18,732 nucleotides of DNA from Flavobacterium sp. (GTDB lineage Bacteria; Bacteroidota; Bacteroidia; Flavobacteriales; Flavobacteriaceae). Both the position numbers and the translations under genes were made by a program. Below, piece after piece: positions 14,669 through 18,732 of this stretch. A model generated the notes under the pieces. The model ran no database searches, was not told the origin of the DNA, and saw nothing but the letters and a program-made list of their open reading frames with translations. Numbering within the stretch: position 1 is the first letter of the stretch; every line of letters begins with the position of its first letter. The stretch spans positions 1-18,732 of the forward strand of contig JASLGC010000121.1 of assembly GCA_030150335.1 (NCBI GenBank). The letters run 5' to 3'.

Positions 14669-16123
14669 TTATATACGCTTACGCATTCTCGCTACTGGAA
14701 TGTCAAGCTGCTCTCTATATTTAGCAACTGTTCTTCTTGCAATAGGATATCCTTTTTCCTTTAACAACTCTGCTAATTTATCATCTGGATAAGGTTTTTT
14801 CTTATCCTCATCTTTAATGATATTCTGAAGTATTTTTTTAATCTCAATTGTAGATACTTCTTCCCCTTGGTCATTAATCATCGCTTCTGAGAAGAAGTTT
14901 TTAATCAATTTAGTTCCATAAGGTGTGTCAACGTATTTACTATTTGCAACACGAGATACAGTAGAGATGTCTAATCCAACTAAATCAGCAATGTCTTTTA
15001 AAATCATTGGTTTTAGCTTAGTTTCATCACCTGTTAAGAAGTACTCCTCTTGATATTCTAAGATAGCACTCATGGTAACGATTAAAGTTTCTTGACGTTG
15101 TTTAATCGCATCTATAAACCATTTTGCACCATCAAGTTTTTGTTTGATGAATTGAACAGCATCTTTTTGGGCATTGCTAATCTTTGCAGATTCTTTGTAA
15201 GACTGCAACATTTCCTGATAATCTTTAGAAACGTGTAATTCGGGAGCATTTCTTCCGTTAAGGATTAATTCAAGCTCTCCTTCGTTAATTTTGATTGTAA
15301 AATCTGGTACAACGTGTTCTACAGCTCTATCATTACCAATATACGCTCCTCCTGGTTTAGGATTTAATTTTTCAATCTCGTCAATTGCATTTCTCAACTG
15401 TTCTTTGCTAACACCGTATTTTTGCAATAGTTTGTCGTAATGCTTCTTTGTAAAAGCATCAAACTGGTTGTCGATAATGTCTTTTGCAAGGTTAATTGAC
15501 TCTGTAGGAGTTTTGTGTTTAAGTTGAAGTACTAAACACTCTTTTAAATCACGTGCTCCAACCCCAGCAGGATCAAGTTCTTGAACTAAAAGGAGAATAC
15601 GTTCAACAGTTTCTTCATCAGTGTAAATACCTTGTGTAAAGGCAAGATCATCTACAATATCTTGTGTTTCTCGACGGATATATCCCATATCGTCAATACT
15701 ACCTACAAGAAATTCAGCAATTTGTCTGTCTGCATCAGAAAGAATGAATGTATTTAATTGATTTAGTAAGTCTTGATGAAAACTTTCATGAGCAATAATT
15801 GGTGCTTCATAATCTTCATCATCTTTACTGTAGTTATTTGCTTGAAGCTTATAATCTGGAGTTTCATCATTACTTAGATATTCATCGATATTAATATCTT
15901 CAGCATCAATGTGATCGCTGTCATAATCATCGTAATCATCGTTGTAATCTTCAACTTCAGTAGTTTCATTTTCTTTTCCTGTTTCTAAGGCAGGATTTTC
16001 TATAAGCTCCTCTTTAAGTCTTTGTTCAAATGCTAATGTAGGTAACTGAATTAACTTCATCAACTGGATTTGTTGAGGAGATAATTTTTGTGACAATTTA
16101 AGTTGTAAACTTTGTTTTAGCAT
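14669..16123 (-). CDS. rpoN: RNA polymerase sigma-54 factor
   Basis: This 484-residue sigma-54 directs transcription at -24/-12 promoters and needs AAA+ enhancer-binding activators. Region I is the Gln/Leu-rich start (LKQSLQLKLSQKLSPQQIQL...IENPALE, 1-47). Region II is a strikingly acidic linker (about 55-110, with DYNDDYDDYDSD). The core-binding domain includes QELDPAGVGARDLKECL (181-197). The helix-turn-helix region is LKDIADLVGLDISTVSRVANSKYV (375-398), and the RpoN box ARRTVAKYRE (462-471), which reads the -24 element, is intact near the C-terminus. I saw no clear -24/-12 promoter (TGGCAC-N5-TTGCA) in the window's intergenic regions, so its targets are probably elsewhere. asnS lies 108 bp upstream and the PAP2-like gene 15 bp downstream. 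Confidence 0.96.
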   Translation of the reverse strand: MLKQSLQLKLSQKLSPQQIQLMKLIQLPTLAFEQRLKEELIENPALETGKENETTEVEDYNDDYDDYDSDHIDAEDINIDEYLSNDETPDYKLQANNYSKDDEDYEAPIIAHESFHQDLLNQLNTFILSDADRQIAEFLVGSIDDMGYIRRETQDIVDDLAFTQGIYTDEETVERILLLVQELDPAGVGARDLKECLVLQLKHKTPTESINLAKDIIDNQFDAFTKKHYDKLLQKYGVSKEQLRNAIDEIEKLNPKPGGAYIGNDRAVEHVVPDFTIKINEGELELILNGRNAPELHVSKDYQEMLQSYKESAKISNAQKDAVQFIKQKLDGAKWFIDAIKQRQETLIVTMSAILEYQEEYFLTGDETKLKPMILKDIADLVGLDISTVSRVANSKYVDTPYGTKLIKNFFSEAMINDQGEEVSTIEIKKILQNIIKDEDKKKPYPDDKLAELLKEKGYPIARRTVAKYREQLDIPVARMRKRI

Positions 16124-16146
16124 TTTTAGAGATTTTAATAGAAATA

Positions 16147-16214
16147 AAAAATGTTTACTTTAAACACATCTTTTTCAAATTTAAGAAAAAAATGCGATTA
16201 AAGTAAACATTTTT
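16147..16214 (-). terminator. 17-bp perfect inverted repeat between asnS and rpoN (probable asnS terminator)
   Basis: AAAAATGTTTACTTTAA (16147-16163) and TTAAAGTAAACATTTTT (16198-16214) are perfect inverted copies around a 34-nt centre. Read on the minus strand after the asnS stop, the long AT-rich stem ends in TTTTT and then TATTTC, so it may terminate asnS. The loop is unusually long for a terminator and holds a TAAATTTG promoter element, so the repeat may also be an operator for rpoN. Confidence 0.6.
16176..16183 (-). promoter_or_regulatory. Candidate rpoN promoter -7 element (TAAATTTG)
   Basis: On the minus strand TAAATTTG (16183-16176) matches TAnnTTTG exactly, 52 bp upstream of the rpoN ATG, inside the loop of the 17-bp inverted repeat. 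Transcription would begin near 16170, leaving a leader of about 45 nt that contains one arm of the repeat. No clear -33 TTG is seen. Confidence 0.45.
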
Positions 16215-16231
16215 ACAAGTTGTTAAACATT

Positions 16232-17665
16232 TTAGAACTCAGCGTTTTGCGGTGTTCTTGGGAAAGGAATAACGTCTCTGATGTTAGTCATTCCTGTCAT
16301 GAATAGTACTAAACGTTCAAATCCAAGACCAAAACCACTATGAGGAGCTGTTCCGAATTTACGAGTATCTAAATACCACCATAATTCTTTAGCATCGATT
16401 CCCATTTTGTCGATTTTGTCCATTAAAACGTCGTAGCGTTCTTCTCTTTCAGAACCACCTACAATCTCTCCAATTCCAGGGAAAAGGATATCCATTGCAC
16501 GAACTGTTTTTCCATCTTCGTTCATTCTCATGTAGAATGCTTTGATGTCAGCTGGGTAATCAAATAAAATTACTGGACATTTAAAATGTTTTTCAACTAA
16601 GTAACGTTCATGCTCACTTTGTAAATCAGCACCCCATTCGTTAATGATATAGTTGAATTTTTTATTTTTATTAGGTTTACAATTTCTTAGAATGTCAATT
16701 GCTTCAGTGTAGCTAACGCGTTTGAAGTTGTTATCAACCACAAAACGTAACTTTTCAACTAAAGACATGTCACTACGTTCTGCTTGTGGTTTAGATTTCT
16801 CTTCATCCAATAAACGTTTTTCTAAGAAAAGTAAATCATCTTCACATTTCTCTAAAGTGTATTTGATAACATTTTTAATGAAGTCTTCTGCAAGATCCAT
16901 ATTGTCATCTAATGTATTGAAAGCTACTTCTGGCTCAATCATCCAAAACTCAGCAAGGTGTCTTGATGTGTTTGAATTTTCAGCACGGAAAGTAGGTCCG
17001 AAAGTATAAACTGAACCAAGAGCCATTGCGTATGTTTCAGCTTCTAATTGACCAGAAACAGTTAAGTTTGTAGTCTTTCCGAAGAAATCTTCTTTATAAT
17101 CAATTTCTCCTTGCTCATTGCGAGGGATATTGTTTAAATCTAAAGAAGTTACACGAAACATTTCTCCTGCACCTTCAGCATCTGATCCTGTAATGATAGG
17201 AGCATTGAAGTAGAAGAAACCATTTTCTTGAAAGTATTTGTGTACAGCGTATGCAATCGTACTACGTACACGCATAATTGCACCAAACATATTCGTTCTA
17301 ATTCTCAAGTGAGCGTTTTCACGTAAAAACTCTAATGAATGTTTTTTAGGTTGAATTGGGTATTCTTCAGGATTTGCCTCTCCATAGATTTTAAGTTTTT
17401 CAACTTGAATCTCTACGTTTTGTCCTGCACCTCTACTTTCAACAAGCGTACCTGTAACAGAAATTGCAGCTCCTGTATGGATTTTTTTCAACTGTTCTGC
17501 TGGAAACTTATCTAAATCAACAACACATTGAATATTGTTAATAGTGGATCCGTCATTTAACGCTATAAACTGGCTGTTTCTAAACGTTTTTACCCATCCC
17601 TTTACTTTTACTTCATGTAGAAGACCTTTACCACCTAAAAGATCGATAATTTTCGTATGTTTCAT
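16232..17665 (-). CDS. asnS: Asparaginyl-tRNA synthetase
   Basis: This 477-residue class IIb aminoacyl-tRNA synthetase charges tRNA-Asn with asparagine. An N-terminal OB-fold anticodon-binding domain (about 18-94, VKVKGWVKTFRNSQFIALNDG) is followed by the catalytic domain: FYFNAPIITGSDAEGAGEMF (151-170), motif 2 FRAENSNTSRHLAEFWMIEPE (226-246, ATP-contacting Arg), GEIVGGSEREERYD (399-412) and motif 3 GFGLGFERLVLFMTGMTNIRDVIPFPR (444-470). NSNTSRHLAEFWMIEPE and the IRDVIPFPRTP ending fit AsnRS better than AspRS. The length is normal and nothing is missing. The start at ATG 17665 gives MKHTKIIDLL, close to the usual N-terminus. A candidate promoter lies about 60 bp upstream, and an inverted repeat after the stop probably ends the transcript. 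Confidence 0.97.
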   Translation of the reverse strand: MKHTKIIDLLGGKGLLHEVKVKGWVKTFRNSQFIALNDGSTINNIQCVVDLDKFPAEQLKKIHTGAAISVTGTLVESRGAGQNVEIQVEKLKIYGEANPEEYPIQPKKHSLEFLRENAHLRIRTNMFGAIMRVRSTIAYAVHKYFQENGFFYFNAPIITGSDAEGAGEMFRVTSLDLNNIPRNEQGEIDYKEDFFGKTTNLTVSGQLEAETYAMALGSVYTFGPTFRAENSNTSRHLAEFWMIEPEVAFNTLDDNMDLAEDFIKNVIKYTLEKCEDDLLFLEKRLLDEEKSKPQAERSDMSLVEKLRFVVDNNFKRVSYTEAIDILRNCKPNKNKKFNYIINEWGADLQSEHERYLVEKHFKCPVILFDYPADIKAFYMRMNEDGKTVRAMDILFPGIGEIVGGSEREERYDVLMDKIDKMGIDAKELWWYLDTRKFGTAPHSGFGLGFERLVLFMTGMTNIRDVIPFPRTPQNAEF

Positions 17666-17720
17666 CGTGATTTATATTTTTAGTAATCAGTGTCTTGATT
17701 TTGATATTATAAAATACCTG

Positions 17721-17728
17721 CAAATTTA
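17721..17728 (-). promoter_or_regulatory. Candidate asnS promoter -7 element (TAAATTTG)
   Basis: On the minus strand TAAATTTG (17728-17721) matches the TAnnTTTG consensus exactly. It implies a start near 17716 and a 5' leader of about 50 nt. No convincing -33 TTG is visible at the usual distance. Confidence 0.45.
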
Positions 17729-18017
17729 GTAAAATATTGTCTATTATGGAATAGAGATTTTTGCATTTACAGGGTTTATTTGATGAATAAGAGAATAATA
17801 TCGGTTGATTCAAAAGATTTTGGACATAAAGTGCTTTATTGGGGTTTGACGCAAAAGTTGTAAAATAATTGATTGAATAACTTTATTTATTCTCCCCAAC
17901 TTTAAGTTTAAGCTGACAAAAATTACCTGAACAAATAATAAGATAGTATAGATGATAGAAAGAATGTTGTTTTTTTCAGCAAAAAGAGGTAGGATCTAAA
18001 TTGATGTGTTTTCAAAG
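17729..18017. other. Non-coding stretch upstream of asnS
   Basis: With the asnS leader this forms a gap of 398 bp between asnS and the leucine-dehydrogenase-like gene. Both strands are AT-rich and broken by stops; the short open frames show no family resemblance. The one structured hint is a plus-strand promoter-like pair at 17858-17885 (TTG, 17 nt, TAACTTTA) with no gene downstream before the hairpin at 18018-18056. I see no riboswitch, tRNA or repeat array. Confidence 0.5.
17858..17885 (+). promoter_or_regulatory. Weak promoter-like pair in the asnS upstream gap
   Basis: TTG (17858-17860), a 17-nt spacer, then TAACTTTA (17878-17885), one mismatch from TAnnTTTG. It points into a stretch with no open frame, so any transcript would be non-coding and about 165 nt if ended at the hairpin near 18056. 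In AT-rich DNA such a match can be chance. Confidence 0.22.
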
Positions 18018-18056
18018 AAAACAGGTTATTATGTTTTAATCATAATAGCCTGTTTT
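18018..18056 (-). terminator. Intrinsic terminator of the leucine-dehydrogenase-like gene
   Basis: AAAACAGGTTATTATG (18018-18033) pairs with CATAATAGCCTGTTTT (18041-18056) over 16 bp with one mismatched (G:T-type) position and a 7-nt loop. On the minus strand the stem ends in TTTT followed by CTTT, 7 bp after the gene's stop. The arms also end in TTTT on the plus strand, so it could work in both directions. Confidence 0.8.
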
Positions 18057-18063
18057 AAAGATG

Positions 18064-18732
18064 TTATTTTTTCGCATTAAGTCTTTCTTCAGCTTTTCTC
18101 ATAGCTGCCTGTAAAGACGTTAAATTATGTTGTTTTGCGTAGTTTAGGACTTCTAAGGTAGTGTTGTATATGTTGGCTGTTCTTCTCAAGGCTTCTTCAG
18201 CATCATATTTTGCGATTTCTCCAAATACATTGATAATACCACCAGCGTTGATTAAAAAGTCAGGAGCATACACTATTCCACGTTCTTGTAGCCTTTTACC
18301 ATGTACAGCTTCTACAGCTAATTGATTGTTAGCAGCACCAGCAATTACTTTTGCTTTTATTTTTTCAATAGTATCATCGTTAATTGTAGCCCCAAGAGCA
18401 CAAGGAGAGTAAATATCAACGTCTGCGCTATAAATATCAGAACCAGTAAATTCTTTTACATTATATTTTTTAGATACTTCAGCAACGCGTTCTTGATTAA
18501 TGTCAGTGATTTGGACTAAAGCACCATGTTCTAACAAATGTTTTACCAATATTTCTCCTACGTGACCGATTCCTTGTACTAATACTTTTTTACCGTTCAA
18601 ATCGTCAGAGCCAAATTGGAAGTTAGCAGCAGCTTTTAGTCCCATAAATACACCATAAGCAGTAACAGGAGAGGGGTTTCCTGATCCGCCTAAGCTTTCA
18701 GAGATTCCTGTAACGTGAGGTGTAATACTATG
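18064..18732 (-). CDS. Leucine dehydrogenase-like enzyme (Glu/Leu/Phe/Val dehydrogenase family), 5' end outside the window
   Basis: An NAD-dependent amino-acid dehydrogenase that would oxidatively deaminate a branched-chain amino acid to its 2-oxo acid and ammonium. The reading frame stays open to the window edge, so 222 C-terminal residues of an expected 350-370 are present; the Met codon at 18645 is internal and not the start. Upstream of it the edge residues read TGISESLGGSGNPSPVTAYG, a strongly conserved family stretch. Then come the nucleotide-binding motif GIGHVG, the Asp of VQITDIN that holds the adenine ribose, SPCALGATIND, AGAANNQL and DFLINAGGIINVFGE. The N-terminal half with the catalytic Lys is outside the window. 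The residues fit leucine dehydrogenase better than glutamate dehydrogenase, but substrate specificity is inferred. A strong terminator follows. Confidence 0.9.
   Translation of the reverse strand, partial: HSITPHVTGISESLGGSGNPSPVTAYGVFMGLKAAANFQFGSDDLNGKKVLVQGIGHVGEILVKHLLEHGALVQITDINQERVAEVSKKYNVKEFTGSDIYSADVDIYSPCALGATINDDTIEKIKAKVIAGAANNQLAVEAVHGKRLQERGIVYAPDFLINAGGIINVFGEIAKYDAEEALRRTANIYNTTLEVLNYAKQHNLTSLQAAMRKAEERLNAKK

Noticed and set aside
16722..17009. 95-codon plus-strand open frame
   Set aside because: It is antisense to the catalytic domain of asnS.
17628..17813. 61-codon minus-strand open frame over the asnS start
   Set aside because: It overlaps the asnS 5' end in a different frame, shows no domain, and would contain the candidate asnS promoter.
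17666..18063. Sigma-54 (-24/-12) promoters or riboswitch in the largest gap
   Set aside because: No TGGCAC-N5-TTGCA match or recognisable riboswitch core is visible.
18643..18645. Met codon as start of the leucine-dehydrogenase-like gene
   Set aside because: The frame continues upstream to the edge and encodes a conserved family stretch, so the gene is cut by the window and not short.
1..18732. CRISPR array, insertion sequence, phage or toxin-antitoxin genes
   Set aside because: No regularly spaced repeats, transposase, integrase or toxin-like small gene pairs were found; all large frames are housekeeping or envelope genes.

Overview
The window looks like ordinary core chromosome from a member of the Bacteroidota, most likely a Flavobacteriaceae species; Myroides or Flavobacterium would fit, but I cannot fix the genus. 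The grounds are low G+C, genes packed without clear Shine-Dalgarno sequences, several TAnnTTTG-type -7 promoter elements, DUF3078 and PorT-type outer-membrane proteins, and a 30-residue COX24/AURKAIP1-like basic protein. I see no tRNA, rRNA, insertion sequence, CRISPR array, prophage or transfer island.

Layout. (1) 1-1880, plus strand: a very small, very basic protein resembling the mitoribosomal mS38 C-terminus, its terminator, and an RNase E/G-family ribonuclease (rng) with its own terminator. (2) 1884-10291, minus strand: tadA, then a 1841-residue thioester-type alpha-2-macroglobulin lipoprotein, then penicillin-binding protein 1C (pbpC). The last two form the conserved bacterial alpha-2-macroglobulin/PBP1C pair, thought to trap proteases and repair peptidoglycan after envelope damage. 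A terminator-like hairpin lies just ahead of the pbpC start. (3) 10363-14051, plus strand: dxs (first step of the MEP isoprenoid pathway), a DUF3078 outer-membrane protein that starts at TTG one codon after the dxs stop in the same frame, and a small PorT-family beta-barrel protein. (4) 14039-17665, minus strand: asnS, rpoN (sigma-54) and a PAP2-like membrane protein. A perfect 17-bp inverted repeat sits between asnS and rpoN, with a candidate rpoN promoter in its loop. (5) 17666-18063: about 400 bp with no convincing gene. (6) 18064 to the right edge, minus strand: the C-terminal part of a leucine-dehydrogenase-like enzyme, cut by the window edge, with a clear terminator.

The themes are RNA and translation (mS38-like protein, RNase G, TadA, AsnRS), envelope defence and synthesis (alpha-2-macroglobulin, PBP1C, Dxs, outer-membrane proteins, PAP2-like protein) and global regulation (RpoN). 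I found no evident new multi-gene system. The items most worth a second look are the mS38-like microprotein, the RNase G without its zinc-link cysteines, the dxs/DUF3078 junction, and the inverted repeats near candidate promoters at tadA/dxs and asnS/rpoN.
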